Shown: positions 51,933 to 63,119 of the stretch, in pieces | How the letters are laid out: each line of letters begins with the position of its first letter | Position numbering within the stretch: the first letter of the stretch is position 1 | Source of the DNA: Actinocatenispora rupis | GTDB taxonomy: Bacteria; Actinomycetota; Actinomycetes; Mycobacteriales; Micromonosporaceae | Assembly (NCBI RefSeq): GCF_016861975.1 | Contig: NZ_BOMB01000015.1 | Location: forward strand, 1-64,000 | Length of the DNA stretch: 64,000 bases | Direction of reading: 5' to 3' | Notes under the pieces: model-generated | The model's input: the letters and a program-made list of their open reading frames with translations, nothing else | The model's database searches: none | What the model was told of the DNA's origin: nothing | Translations under genes and position numbers: made by a program

Positions 51933-53842
51933 GGCGCCGACCCCTCGGTACGGCCGAGGATCCGGCCGAGCGCGCTCACCGGGAAGACCATCCGGTACAG
52001 GTGGTAGTTGAGGTAGAAGTCGCCGGGGAAGCCGGTGCCGGTGTGGAAGGGCTCGTCCCACGAGCCGTCCGGCTTCTGCGTCCCCGTCAGGTACGCGACG
52101 CCGCGCCGCGCCTCGGCGCCGTCGCCGCGGCCGGCGGCGTGCAGGGCCAGCAGCGCCCACGCGGTCTGCGACGGCGTCGACTCGCCGCGCCCGCGCCACG
52201 CGTCGTCCACGTACGAGCGCATGTCCTCGCCCCAGCCGCCGTCCGGGTTCTGGTGCGCCGACAGCCATTCCGTGGCCCGGACGATCCGCGGGTCGTCGGG
52301 GCGCAGCCCGGCGGCGACCAGCGCGGGGACGCACGCGCCCGTGCCGTACACGTAGTTGGCGCCCCACCGGCCGTACCAGGAGCCGTCGTCCTCCTGCGCG
52401 CGCAGCAGCCACTCGACGCCCCGGCGTACCTCCGGGAGGTCGGTCAGGCCCTCGGCGCACAGGCACTCCACGACGTGCGCGGTGACGTCCGCGGACGGTG
52501 GGTCGGTCATCGCGCCGAAGTCCGCGAACGGGATGCGCGCCGGGACGCTGCTGGTGTTGTCCGCGTCGAACGCGCCCCAGCCGCCGTCGCGGGACTGCAT
52601 GCCGCGCAGCCACTCGACCGCGCGTACGACGGATTCCTTGCGGGCGGCCGAATCCGCGGTGTCCGAACGGATCCGGCGCAGCGCCAGGACGACCTCGGCG
52701 GTGTCGTCGGTGTCCGGGTACCCGTCGTTGGCGAACTCGAACGCCCAGCCGCTCGGCGTCAGCCCCGGCCGCTTCACCGCCCAGTCGCCGGGCCGCCGGA
52801 TCTCCTCCGCCACCAGCCACCGGCCCGCGCGTACGACGGCGTCGTCGTCGGGGGCGACACCGGCGTCCAGCAGCGCGGTGACCGCGAGGCAGGTGTCCCA
52901 CACGGGGGACTGGCACGCCTCCATCCACCGTACGGGGCCGTCGGGGGAGTCCTCGTGCACGGTGAACCCGTCCAGCCCGGCCAGCGCGGCCTGCTGTACC
53001 GGATGGTCCAGCGGGTAGCCGAGCGCGTCCAGCGCCATCAGCCCGTACGCCCACGGCGGTTGGATGCCGCCCCACCCGCCGTCCGCCTCCTGCCGGGCGA
53101 TCATCCACTCGGCGCAGCGGGCCAGCGCCAGCCGGCGCAGCGGCCGCACCGGATGCCGCTCGTACCCGACGAGGAGGTGCCGGTCGAGCCGGTGGAACAG
53201 CCCCGGTACGGACAGCGCCTTCGGCGGGGCGGGGCGCGGCGACCCGGCGCGCAGCTCGGCCACCGACACCCCGAGTGTCCGATGTGGACGGAGCGCGCGC
53301 AGGACCGCGATGGGTACCACGGTCTGCCGCGCCCAGCAGCCGAAGGAGTACAGGGAGAGGGGGGCGGAGGGTGGCAGGAACACGATCTCCGGCGGGATCA
53401 CGGGTACCAGCCGCCACGGCCACTCGCCGAACAGCGCCAGCCACACGCGCGTGAACACCCGGGTCGACTCGAGCCCGCCGTGCGCCAGCACGTACGCCCG
53501 GGCGGCGGCCATGTGCGGCGCGTCGACGTGGTCCCCCGCCAGCTTCAACGCCAGGTACGCCTCGACGGTGGTGGACAGGTCGGGTGGGCCGCCCGCGAAG
53601 TTGGCCCAGGTGCCGTCCGCGCGCTGGTGCCGGCGGATCCAGCGGGCCGACGCCTGCGTCTGCTCCGCCGTACGGATCCCCAGGAACTGCCGCATCAGCA
53701 GGTCCTCGGCGTCCATCGTCACGTTCGTCTCCATGTTGCCCTTCCACCAGCCCGGATCGGTCTGGTGGTCGCGCAACCAGCCGACGGCGCGGTCCAGCGC
53801 CGCGCCGGCGGCCTCCACAGTGGACTCAGCCTGCAGGGTCAT
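51929..53842 (-). CDS. shc: Squalene-hopene cyclase
   Basis: 637 residues. The catalytic DxDD motif is DTDD at 377-380. Several QW repeats are seen (QEADGGWGG, QSRDGGWGAF, QEDDGSWYGRWG, QNPDGGWGE, QKPDGSWDEPF). GDFYLNYHLYRMVFPVSALG is the conserved C-terminus. It cyclises squalene to hopene/hopanol at the membrane. ATGA overlap with the polyprenyl synthase. Confidence 0.95.
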   Translation of the reverse strand: MTLQAESTVEAAGAALDRAVGWLRDHQTDPGWWKGNMETNVTMDAEDLLMRQFLGIRTAEQTQASARWIRRHQRADGTWANFAGGPPDLSTTVEAYLALKLAGDHVDAPHMAAARAYVLAHGGLESTRVFTRVWLALFGEWPWRLVPVIPPEIVFLPPSAPLSLYSFGCWARQTVVPIAVLRALRPHRTLGVSVAELRAGSPRPAPPKALSVPGLFHRLDRHLLVGYERHPVRPLRRLALARCAEWMIARQEADGGWGGIQPPWAYGLMALDALGYPLDHPVQQAALAGLDGFTVHEDSPDGPVRWMEACQSPVWDTCLAVTALLDAGVAPDDDAVVRAGRWLVAEEIRRPGDWAVKRPGLTPSGWAFEFANDGYPDTDDTAEVVLALRRIRSDTADSAARKESVVRAVEWLRGMQSRDGGWGAFDADNTSSVPARIPFADFGAMTDPPSADVTAHVVECLCAEGLTDLPEVRRGVEWLLRAQEDDGSWYGRWGANYVYGTGACVPALVAAGLRPDDPRIVRATEWLSAHQNPDGGWGEDMRSYVDDAWRGRGESTPSQTAWALLALHAAGRGDGAEARRGVAYLTGTQKPDGSWDEPFHTGTGFPGDFYLNYHLYRMVFPVSALGRILGRTEGSAP

Positions 53843-54897
53843 CGGTCCCGTCCCGTCACGAAGTGTGCGAGGTCGACCAGGTCGGCCCGTACGTCGGCGG
53901 GCAGGGCGCGCCGGGTCACGCCGTCCTCCGGTGCCCGCGCCGCCAGCGCGTCGATCTCGTCGAGCTGGGCGAGCGCCAGATCCAGCCGCCGTGCCGCCTC
54001 GCGTTCGGTCCACTCCCGCCCGCCGGCCTCCTCGACGAGCTTCGCGGCCAGCGCGAGCCGTTCGCCGTCCAGTTCGCCGGCCGTCAGGTACAACTCGCGC
54101 AACCGGTCGGCGGCGGTGACGCCGGAGTTCAGCGCGTACACGACGGGGATGGACTTCTTGCGCGACTGGAGGTCGTGCAGTACCGGCTTTCCGGTCACCT
54201 CGGTGGTGCCCCAGATGCCGAGCAGGTCGTCCACCAACTGGAACGCGATGCCCAGGTGCTCGCCGTACCGGGCGAGGCGCAGGGTCAGGTCGGACGGTGC
54301 GTCGCACAGCATCGCGCCGGCCGAGCAGGCACAGGCGAACAGCGCGGCGGTCTTGGCGCGCACCATGTCCAGGCATTCGGACAACGTCACGTCCGCACGG
54401 CGTTCGAAGCCGAGGTCGGCGTTCTGCCCGGCGACCAGCCGCCGCACCGTGACCGCCACCGTACGCAGCACCCACGGGGCGGTCGGTTCGGCGCTGCCGC
54501 CGAGTACCTCGAAGGCCAGGCCGAGCAGGGCGTCCCCGGCGAGGATCGCGTCGGCCTCGCCGTACACGGTCCACGCGGCGCGCCGGTGCCGGCGTTCGAC
54601 GTCGCGGTCCATCACGTCGTCGTGCAGCAGCGAGTAGTTGTGCACCAGCTCGATCGCGACGGCGGCCGGCGTACCGCGGCTGGCGGGTGCGCCGGCGGCC
54701 CGCGCGGACAGCAACGCGAACGCGCCGCGCATGCCCTTGCCGCCCCCGCCCGTCGGCGTACCGTCGGCGGACCAGTAGCCGAGGTGGTAGCCGGACACCA
54801 GGCGGCTGCGCGGATCCAGCCGGTCCACCGCGTCCCGCAGCGCGGGCTCGACCAGGGTACGGACGGATTCCAGGCTCTCCGGCAGGGTCACGGTCAT
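53839..54897 (-). CDS. Polyprenyl diphosphate synthase of the hopanoid operon
   Basis: 352 residues. The first Asp-rich motif DDVMD is at 93-97 and the second, DDLLG, at 223-227 in FQLVDDLLGIWG; the last Asp of the second motif is replaced, which is common in this actinobacterial group. It should supply farnesyl (or geranylgeranyl) diphosphate for squalene formation by HpnCDE. Product length cannot be read with confidence. ATG 54897; it overlaps shc by four bases. Confidence 0.88.
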   Translation of the reverse strand: MTVTLPESLESVRTLVEPALRDAVDRLDPRSRLVSGYHLGYWSADGTPTGGGGKGMRGAFALLSARAAGAPASRGTPAAVAIELVHNYSLLHDDVMDRDVERRHRRAAWTVYGEADAILAGDALLGLAFEVLGGSAEPTAPWVLRTVAVTVRRLVAGQNADLGFERRADVTLSECLDMVRAKTAALFACACSAGAMLCDAPSDLTLRLARYGEHLGIAFQLVDDLLGIWGTTEVTGKPVLHDLQSRKKSIPVVYALNSGVTAADRLRELYLTAGELDGERLALAAKLVEEAGGREWTEREAARRLDLALAQLDEIDALAARAPEDGVTRRALPADVRADLVDLAHFVTGRDR

Positions 54898-54938
54898 CGG
54901 GCAACCTCCGTGGTGGGCGGGGCGGGGCCGCGGGCCGG

Positions 54939-56309
54939 TCATGAGACGGCCGCCCGGGTGTCCGGTTGGTCCACAGTGGACGGTCGTTGGCCGAGGTGTC
55001 CGGCGAGGAGGTCGGCGGCGGTGTGGCCGCTGCGTACCGCGCCCTCCATGGTGTCCGGCCAGCCGGTGCCGACCCACGCGCCGGCCAACGCCAACCCCGG
55101 CAGTCCGGTACCCGCGGGCGGGCGCAGCGCCCGGCTGCCCGGCGCCTGCCGGAACGTGGCCCGCGGTTCCCGGGTGACGAACGCCGACGTCAGCTCCGCG
55201 GTACGGGCGGCCGGCAGCAGCGCCTCGATCCCGGCGCGCTGCTCGGCGATCAGCTCCGCCGCCGGCCGGCCGACGAGCGCGTCCGCCGCGGACAACGACA
55301 CCGCCAGGTACTGCCCGGCGCCGCGCATCCCCGACTCGGCGGTCCGGTCGAACACCCACTGCACCGGCGAGTCGACCGCCGCCGCCATGCCGAAGTCGGT
55401 GACCGTCCGGTCGTACACCAGGTGCACGTTGACGATCGCGGTACCGGACAGCCCGGCCCAGCGGCCCGGATCGTCCACCGCGCCGGCCGGTACGAGGTGC
55501 GCCGCGGCCGGGTGCGGCACCGCCAGCAGCACCGTACGGGCCGGCACCGTGTCGTTCTCGGTGTGCACCGTGAACCCGCCCGCCACCGGTACGATCCGCC
55601 GCACCTTCGCCCGGGTCCGTACGGCGGGGCCGAGGATCCGTGCGGCGGGATCGCCGTGCAGCGCGGACAGTCCGACCCGCGGTCGCCCGATGTCGCCCGC
55701 CCGCGCGGACTCCAGCAGCCCGGTCCGGAACACCCGCGCGGCCAGCGCCAGCGACGCCTCCGCCGGCGGTACGTTCAGCGCGGCGACGGCGACCAGTTCC
55801 CACAGCCGGCGTACGACCTCGGGGGACTGGCCGTGGCGGGCGAAGAACTCGCCGAGGCTGTGCGCGTCCGTACCGGGCGCGTCCGGGTCCACGAACCGCA
55901 GTGCCGCCGCCGCGCGCATCGCCGCCACCCGGTCCGCGACCGACAGCGGCCGGTACCCGGCGAGCGCCGGCAGCAGGTGCAGCGGCGCCGGCGCGTACCG
56001 GGCGCGGCGCAACAGGTGCGGCGGCCGGCCGGGCGCGAGGACCGGTACCTCGAAGCGGTCCTGGATCTCGACGAGGTCGGCGGTGCCGAGCCGGCGCAAC
56101 AACGCCAGATAGGCGGTGTAGCAGCGGAGGAAGACGTGCTGCCCGGTGTCGACGGTCAGCCCGTCCCGCTCGAACGAGTACGTGGCGCCGCCGAGCCGCG
56201 GCCGGCTCTCCAGCAGGGTCACCGTGGCGCCGCGGTCGGCGAGCCGCAGCGCGGCGGCGATCCCGGCCAGCCCGCCGCCGACGACGGCCACGTCCACCTG
56301 CCCGGTCAT
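54939..56309 (-). CDS. hpnE: Hydroxysqualene dehydroxylase HpnE
   Basis: 456 residues, FAD-dependent amine-oxidase-type fold. VVGGGLAGIAAALRLADRG is the dinucleotide motif at residues 9-27, and DTGQHVFLRCYTAYLALLRR follows HpnE. The last domain carries LALAGAWVGTGWPDTMEGAV. It reduces hydroxysqualene to squalene after HpnC and HpnD. The start overlaps the hpnD stop (ATGA). Confidence 0.93.
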   Translation of the reverse strand: MTGQVDVAVVGGGLAGIAAALRLADRGATVTLLESRPRLGGATYSFERDGLTVDTGQHVFLRCYTAYLALLRRLGTADLVEIQDRFEVPVLAPGRPPHLLRRARYAPAPLHLLPALAGYRPLSVADRVAAMRAAAALRFVDPDAPGTDAHSLGEFFARHGQSPEVVRRLWELVAVAALNVPPAEASLALAARVFRTGLLESARAGDIGRPRVGLSALHGDPAARILGPAVRTRAKVRRIVPVAGGFTVHTENDTVPARTVLLAVPHPAAAHLVPAGAVDDPGRWAGLSGTAIVNVHLVYDRTVTDFGMAAAVDSPVQWVFDRTAESGMRGAGQYLAVSLSAADALVGRPAAELIAEQRAGIEALLPAARTAELTSAFVTREPRATFRQAPGSRALRPPAGTGLPGLALAGAWVGTGWPDTMEGAVRSGHTAADLLAGHLGQRPSTVDQPDTRAAVS

Positions 56310-57286
56310 CGTCGCCCCACCAGGGCGCGGGCGGCGACGAGCGCCTTCTGCCGGGCCGGCAGCGCGACCCGGCCGCGGGTGACGGCCATCGGGTCGCGCC
56401 AGATCCGGCGCAGCAGCGTGTGGTAGATGCCGGCCATCGCGCCGGTGCACGCCGCCGACCGCCGGTCCAGCCGCGGCAACAGCCGCAACCCCAGCCGGTA
56501 CCAGCGGCCGGCGCGGGCCGCCTCGTACCGGATGAGGCCGGCGAGTGCGGCGTGGTCGTCGGTGAACCCGACGCCGCCCGTACTGTCCACATCGGACAGT
56601 CCAAGGCGGACACCGAACCTGGCCAGGTCCCGCTTCGGCAGGTAGATCCGCCCGGCCCGCCGGTCCTCCAGTACGTCCCGGAGGATGTTGGTCAGCTGGA
56701 GCGCGATGCCCAGCACGTCGGCCAGTTCGGCGGAGGTCAGGTCGTCGGCGGTGGCCGGTTCCGGGGACAGGTCGAGCATCCGGTCGATCGGCAGCGGCGC
56801 GCCCACCGCGCCCTCCGGCGGTACGAACACGCCCAGCGACAGCCGGCCCACCGACCCCGCCACCCGCCGGCAGTACCCGACCAGGTCGGCCAGGTCGTCG
56901 TACGTGCTGCCCCGGACGTCCGCCTCGCACCCGTCGACCAGCTCGTCGAACGCCGCCACCGGCACCGGGTACCGGCGGGCCGCGTCCGCGACCGCCAGCA
57001 GCACCGGATCCCGTGCCACGGCGGCGTCTCCGGTGTCCTGGTCGCGCAACAGCTTCAGGTCGGCGCGGACGGCGCCGAGCCCGGCGAGCCGTTCCTCCGC
57101 GCTGCCCGTACCGTCGCCGATGTCGTCGATCCGGCGGGCCAGCGCGTACACCGCGGAGAGGGCGCGGCGCTTCGGCGGCGGCAGCAGCCGGATGCCGTAC
57201 GAGAAGTTCCGCGCCTGCTCGCGGGTGATCTCCTCGCACCGCTCGTACGCGGCCTGGACGGGGTCGGTCCCGGACGGGACGGTCAT
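56306..57286 (-). CDS. hpnD: Presqualene diphosphate synthase HpnD
   Basis: 326 residues, squalene/phytoene synthase family. ARNFSYGIRLLPPPKRRALS, RRIDDIGDG (first Asp motif) and QLTNILRDVLEDRRAGRIYL (second) are present. HpnD condenses two farnesyl diphosphates to presqualene diphosphate, the first step of the HpnCDE route. ATG 57286; both ends overlap neighbours by four bases. Confidence 0.93.
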   Translation of the reverse strand: MTVPSGTDPVQAAYERCEEITREQARNFSYGIRLLPPPKRRALSAVYALARRIDDIGDGTGSAEERLAGLGAVRADLKLLRDQDTGDAAVARDPVLLAVADAARRYPVPVAAFDELVDGCEADVRGSTYDDLADLVGYCRRVAGSVGRLSLGVFVPPEGAVGAPLPIDRMLDLSPEPATADDLTSAELADVLGIALQLTNILRDVLEDRRAGRIYLPKRDLARFGVRLGLSDVDSTGGVGFTDDHAALAGLIRYEAARAGRWYRLGLRLLPRLDRRSAACTGAMAGIYHTLLRRIWRDPMAVTRGRVALPARQKALVAARALVGRR

Positions 57287-58128
57287 GCGCGCCTCCCCAG
57301 CGCGGTACGGACGAGGGCACCCACCAGGGCGGCCTTGCCCGCCTTCGGTGGGCCGGGCAGCGGGTCGTACCCGCTGCGGGCGAGGGCGGCCAGCGCGGCG
57401 CGCCCGCCCGCGTAGTAGCCGGACACGGCGAGTCGCGCGTACCCGTGGAGCGAGCCGAGCAGCGGTTCCCCGGCGGACAGCCACGCGCCCGCCCGTTCCG
57501 CCTCGTACTCGACGAGGTGGCGCACCGCGGCCGAGGCGCGCGGCGCGGCGAGATCCGCGTCCGCCACCCCGAACCGGTCCAGGTCCTCCTTCGGCAGGTA
57601 CACCCGGCCGGCGCGGTGGTCCTCGGCGACGTCCTGGAGGTGCTCGACGATCTGCAACGCGGTACAGATCCGGTCGGACAGTACGACCCGGGCGGCGGTG
57701 TGCGCGCCGAACACGTACAGGACGAGTTCGCCGACCGGGTTGGCCGACAGCGTGCAGTAGTCGACGAGCTGGTCGAACGTGGCGTACCGGGTGGTGACCT
57801 GGTCGACGCGGTTCGCCTCGACCAGCCGTACCAGCACGTCGGCCGGGATGCCGCAGGCGTCGACCGTACGGCCCAGCTCGCGCAGTACCGGATCGGTGGC
57901 GGGGTGGCCGGCGTAGTGGCCGCGCAGTTCGTCCTCGACGGCGTCGAGGTCGGCGAGCCGGTCGCCGGGCGACTCGTCGCCCAGGTCGTCGACCATGCGC
58001 GCGTACCCGTAGACGGCCATCAGGTGGCGTCGCGGTTCGCGCGGCAGGATCCGCATGGCGACGGGAAAGTTCTCCCCGCCGGCCTGCGCGGTGGGGTCGA
58101 GGTCCCGGTGGGTGGTGGGGTCGGTCAT
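57283..58128 (-). CDS. hpnC: Hydroxysqualene synthase HpnC
   Basis: 281 residues, paralogue of HpnD. ENFPVAMRILPREPRRHLMA at residues 19-38, YARMVDDLGDE (first Asp motif) and HLQDVAEDHRAGRVYLP (second, with Gln-Asp-Val in place of Leu-Arg-Asp) fit HpnC. It converts presqualene diphosphate to hydroxysqualene. First gene of the hpn operon; 92 bases separate it from the dxs stop, so it may share the dxs promoter or have its own. Confidence 0.92.
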   Translation of the reverse strand: MTDPTTHRDLDPTAQAGGENFPVAMRILPREPRRHLMAVYGYARMVDDLGDESPGDRLADLDAVEDELRGHYAGHPATDPVLRELGRTVDACGIPADVLVRLVEANRVDQVTTRYATFDQLVDYCTLSANPVGELVLYVFGAHTAARVVLSDRICTALQIVEHLQDVAEDHRAGRVYLPKEDLDRFGVADADLAAPRASAAVRHLVEYEAERAGAWLSAGEPLLGSLHGYARLAVSGYYAGGRAALAALARSGYDPLPGPPKAGKAALVGALVRTALGRRA

Positions 58129-58220
58129 GTCTCCGTCCGGGTCGCAGCAGGGTTCTCGGCCGGCCGGCCGGTTGGTGCCCGGCCGGAATGCTGGTACCGC
58201 AATGTCACGATGCGCATCGC

Positions 58221-60047
58221 TCAGGCCGATGCCGCCGGTGCCGTCGCCGTACGGCCCAGCGCGGCGAGCGTCGCCTCGGCGATCCCGCCCGCGTCCAGCC
58301 CATACCGGGCGAGCAGGTCGCCGCGCTTCGCGTGCGGCAGGTAGCCGCGGGGCAGCCCGAGCACCCGCACCGGTACCTCGACGCCCGCCTCGGCCAGCGA
58401 GGACGCCACCGCCTGCCCGACCCCGCCCTCGCGTACGCCGTCCTCGACGGTGACGACGAGCCGGTGGCCGGCGGCGAGCTGGGCGAGTTCGGTCGGCACC
58501 GGCCGCACCCAGCGCGGGTCGGCCACGGTGCAGCCGTACCCGGCGGTGGCGAGCTGGTCGGCGGCCGCGAGCGCCGCGCCGGCCAGTACGCCGACGGGGA
58601 CGAGCAGCACGTCCGAGCGTTCCGGTACGCGGAGCAGGTCGACGGCGCCGACCCGGCCGACCGCCGGGATGTCCGCCGACAGCGGGGCCTTCGGGAAGCG
58701 CAGCACGGTCGGCCCGTCGGTCACGTCGACCGCCTCGCGCAGCTCGGCGCAGAGGGTGCCGGCGTCGCGCGGCGCCGCCAGCCGTAGCCCCGGTACGACA
58801 CCGAGCGCGGCCAGGTCCCACATGCCGTGGTGGCTCGGCCCGTCCGGCCCGGTGATGCCGGCCCGGTCCAGGACGAACGTCACCGGCAGCCCGTGCAGCC
58901 CCACGTCCATCAGTACCTGGTCGAACGCGCGGTTCAGGAACGTCGCGTAGATCGCGACCACCGGGTGCTTGCCGCCCATCGCCAGGCCCGCCGCGGACGT
59001 CACCGCGTGCTGCTCGGCGATGCCCACGTCGAACGTCCGCTCCGGGTACGCGTCGGCGAACGCGCCCAGCCCCGTCGGCCGTACCATCGCCGCCGACACC
59101 GCGACCACGTCCGGCCGGTCGGCGCCCAGCGACAGCAGTTCGTCGGCGAACGCGTGCGTCCACGTCCGCTCCTTCGTACGCGGCGCGCCGGTCGCCGGGT
59201 CGACCGTGCCGATCGAGTGCAGCCGGTCCGCGGCGTCGCCCTCCGCCGGTGCGTACCCGAGGCCCTTGCGGGTCAGGCAGTGCACGACGACCGGCCGCCC
59301 GGACCGCCGCGCCGCCACGAACTCCGCCTCCAGCGCGCCGATGTCGTGCCCGTCCACCGGCCCCCGGTACGCGAAGCCCAGCCCGCCGAACAGTTCGCTC
59401 AGCGACGGGGCGTCCGGCGAGCCGTCCGGGTCCAGCAGCGACAGCACCTCCGCGTACCCGGCGCGCCGGCGCAGCGCGGCGAGCTGGCCGGCGAGCCCGC
59501 CGACCGTCGGCTCGTACGAGCGGCCGTTGTCGTTGAGCACCACGACCACCGGGCGGTCCGACGCGCCGAGGTTGTTCAGCGCCTCCCAGGAGAGTCCGCC
59601 GGTCAGCGCGCCGTCACCGACGACCGCGACGACCCGCCGGTCCGACCCGTCCAGCGCGTACGCCTTCGCCAGCCCGTCCGCGTACGACAGCGCCGTCGAC
59701 GCGTGCGAGTTCTCCACCAGGTCGTGTACGGACTCGGCCCGGCTCGGGTACCCGGAGAGGCCGCCCTCCTGCCGCAGCGTCTCGAAGCCGGCGCGCCGCC
59801 CGGTCAGCAGCTTGTGCACGTACGACTGGTGGCCGGTGTCGAAGACCAGCCGGTCGAACGGCGACCCGAACACCCGGTGCAGCGCGATGGTCAGCTCCAC
59901 CAGGCCCAGGTTCGGCCCGAGGTGCCCGCCGGTCGAGCACACCGTACGGATGAGGAAGGTGCGGATCTCGTCGGCCAGCCCGGGCAGCTGGGTGGCCGCG
60001 AGCCGGCGGAGATCCGCCGGCTCCGTGATGGACTCAAGCAGAGCCAT
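58221..60047 (-). CDS. dxs: 1-deoxy-D-xylulose-5-phosphate synthase
   Basis: 608 residues. [37 protein letters not shown] (thiamine diphosphate site) and [18 protein letters not shown] (with the catalytic Glu) are the family signatures; the transketolase C-terminal domain follows. It makes DXP, entry to the MEP isoprenoid pathway. ATG 60047 is preceded by GGAGGCGG. Placement just before hpnC suggests extra precursor supply for hopanoids. Confidence 0.95.
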   Translation of the reverse strand: MALLESITEPADLRRLAATQLPGLADEIRTFLIRTVCSTGGHLGPNLGLVELTIALHRVFGSPFDRLVFDTGHQSYVHKLLTGRRAGFETLRQEGGLSGYPSRAESVHDLVENSHASTALSYADGLAKAYALDGSDRRVVAVVGDGALTGGLSWEALNNLGASDRPVVVVLNDNGRSYEPTVGGLAGQLAALRRRAGYAEVLSLLDPDGSPDAPSLSELFGGLGFAYRGPVDGHDIGALEAEFVAARRSGRPVVVHCLTRKGLGYAPAEGDAADRLHSIGTVDPATGAPRTKERTWTHAFADELLSLGADRPDVVAVSAAMVRPTGLGAFADAYPERTFDVGIAEQHAVTSAAGLAMGGKHPVVAIYATFLNRAFDQVLMDVGLHGLPVTFVLDRAGITGPDGPSHHGMWDLAALGVVPGLRLAAPRDAGTLCAELREAVDVTDGPTVLRFPKAPLSADIPAVGRVGAVDLLRVPERSDVLLVPVGVLAGAALAAADQLATAGYGCTVADPRWVRPVPTELAQLAAGHRLVVTVEDGVREGGVGQAVASSLAEAGVEVPVRVLGLPRGYLPHAKRGDLLARYGLDAGGIAEATLAALGRTATAPAASA

Positions 60048-60241
60048 TACCGCCTCCGCGGACCGCCGGGACCAGGGAAGTTCGTGCCTTCTCACTGGGT
60101 GTACCCCGCCCCGCCCGCAATATCATCCGAGTCCGCAGATTTCTTGCCGGGAACGCCCCGGGGCGGCACGATGCGCCCGTCGTCCCCGGACGGGCCGGTG
60201 CACCGGGCGCGCACCCGGGCGGACGGTGGCACCATGGCCTT

Positions 60242-60541
60242 GTGAGTACCGAGAGTGCCGCGGCGGTACTGCCGGCCGAGGAGACCGAGGTCGACGAGAC
60301 GGCCGAGCAGGACCGTCCCTGGTCGACCGTGGTCTGGAACGACCCGGTCAACCTCATGACGTACGTGACGTGGGTGTTCTGCCACCTGTTCGGCTACAGC
60401 CGACCCAAGGCCGAGAAGCTCATGCTCGACGTGCACCAGAAGGGCCGGGCCACGGTGTCCACCGGCGCGCGCGAACGCATGGAGTTCGACGCCAGCCGCC
60501 TGCACTCCTACGGTCTGTGGGCCACCGTCGAGAAACAGTGA
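60242..60541 (+). CDS. clpS: ClpS adaptor protein
   Basis: 99 residues. The core [15 protein letters not shown] and the [18 protein letters not shown] segment are ClpS signatures; the long acidic N-terminus is variable in actinobacteria. ClpS hands N-end-rule substrates to ClpC/ClpA. GTG 60242 is used; divergent from dxs over about 190 bases with no other feature noted. DUF2017 follows directly. Confidence 0.95.
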   Translation: MSTESAAAVLPAEETEVDETAEQDRPWSTVVWNDPVNLMTYVTWVFCHLFGYSRPKAEKLMLDVHQKGRATVSTGARERMEFDASRLHSYGLWATVEKQ

Positions 60542-61051
60542 GTGGGGAGCGGAACCCTGTTCGTACGAGATGGCGACGCGGTCGTCGGATCCTTCGCCCC
60601 GGAGTACGCGGCGGTCGTGCGCGGGCTCGTCAGCCAGGCCGGTTCGGTACTCGCGCACCCGGTGGACCGCCGCGACCCGGGGATCGCGCGGCTGTTCCCG
60701 GACGCGTACCGGGAGTCGGCGGACGACGCGGACGAGTTCCGCCGGCTGACCGAGAGCGAGCTGCGTACCGGCAAGATCGAGTCGGTGGACACGCTGCTCG
60801 CCACGCTGCCGGAGGACGGCGGTGACGTGCGGCTGGACCCCGAGCAGGCCAGCGCCTGGTTGCGCGCGCTGAACGACGTACGGCTGCTGATGGGCACCCG
60901 GCTGGACCTCACCGACGACACCGACATCACCACCGAGGTCGACGACGAGATCCTGCGCGACCCGCAGTCCCACCGCCTCGCCGAACTCGTCGCGTACGGC
61001 TATCTGACCGAGGTGCAGGAGTCGCTGGTCCTGGCGCTGGCCGCCTGGTAG
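60542..61051 (+). CDS. DUF2017 protein
   Basis: 169 residues. EFRRLTESELRTGKIESVDT and WLRALNDVRLLMGTRLDL are the familiar DUF2017 stretches; it is a mostly helical acidic protein of unknown role always found behind clpS. GTG 60542 begins right after the clpS stop. mec follows after 64 bases. Confidence 0.92.
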   Translation: MGSGTLFVRDGDAVVGSFAPEYAAVVRGLVSQAGSVLAHPVDRRDPGIARLFPDAYRESADDADEFRRLTESELRTGKIESVDTLLATLPEDGGDVRLDPEQASAWLRALNDVRLLMGTRLDLTDDTDITTEVDDEILRDPQSHRLAELVAYGYLTEVQESLVLALAAW

Positions 61052-61115
61052 CGGCGGTGGGCCGGGTGAGACGGGACACTGCCGGCCCGCCCGACGGACC
61101 GGTACTGTTGGCGTC

Positions 61116-61643
61116 GTGCTGAGGCTGGACCGGTCCATCAGGGACGCGATCGTCGAGCACGCCCACCGGGACCACCCGGACGAGGCGTGCGGCATCGTCG
61201 CCGGTCCCGCCGGTTCGGACACCGCCGCCCGGTTCATCCCCATGCTGAACGCGGAGCGTTCCATGACCGGATACCGGTTCGAGGGCGACGAGTGGCGCCG
61301 GGTGTGGCTGGAGCTGGACGACCGGGACGAGGAGCCCGTCGTCATCTACCACTCGCACACCGCCACCGAGGCGTATCCCTCGCGCACCGACGTCAACCGC
61401 GCCCGGGAGTACGCGACGATGCTCCCCGACCCGCACTACGTGCTGGTCAGCACCCGCGACCCGGAGGCCACGGAGCCCGACGCGGTGGAGTTCCGGTCGT
61501 TCCGGATCGTCGACGGCGTGATCACCGAGGAGCCGGTCGAGGTCGTGGACGGCCCGGTCGCGGACAACGACGACCCGGTGCAGTCGTACAAGTTCGGGCA
61601 CACGCCCACCTCGGTCGTCTACGACTGTTCCGCGGAGTCCTGA
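61116..61643 (+). CDS. mec: CysO-cysteine peptidase (JAMM/Mov34)
   Basis: 175 residues. The JAMM zinc motif is complete: Glu23 in PDEACG, then His79-x-His81 with Ser80 and Asp92 in HSHTATEAYPSRTD. Mec releases cysteine from the CysO thiocarboxylate adduct. The C-terminal 40 residues are an extra acidic tail. GTG 61116. cysO and cysM follow, as in M. tuberculosis. Confidence 0.93.
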   Translation: MLRLDRSIRDAIVEHAHRDHPDEACGIVAGPAGSDTAARFIPMLNAERSMTGYRFEGDEWRRVWLELDDRDEEPVVIYHSHTATEAYPSRTDVNRAREYATMLPDPHYVLVSTRDPEATEPDAVEFRSFRIVDGVITEEPVEVVDGPVADNDDPVQSYKFGHTPTSVVYDCSAES

Positions 61644-61716
61644 GCGCCGTCGCCCGGCCCTGCCCGCGTGCCCGTCCGATTCCCGTTCCGCCCGGCCGTA
61701 CCCAAGGAGAACACCC

Positions 61717-63034
<1,318 letters not shown>

Positions 63035-63071
63035 CGACCCGAGCCGGCGCCAGTCGCGCCGGTGTACGACG

Positions 63072-63104
63072 GAGCCCGCCGGATCCACCTGGTCCGGCGG
63101 GCTC
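63072..63104 (+). terminator. Rho-independent terminator after cysM
   Basis: A perfect 12-bp stem (63072-63083 with 63093-63104), 9-base loop and a TTT tail lie 37 bases past the cysM stop. Confidence 0.75.
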
Positions 63105-63119
63105 TTTCGCGTACCCGGG

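Noticed and set aside
52001-54637. Very long open frame on the plus strand opposite shc and the polyprenyl synthase
   Set aside because: It is an antisense shadow of high-GC genes; its translation is Arg/Gly/Ala-rich with no domain, while the minus strand carries clear enzymes.
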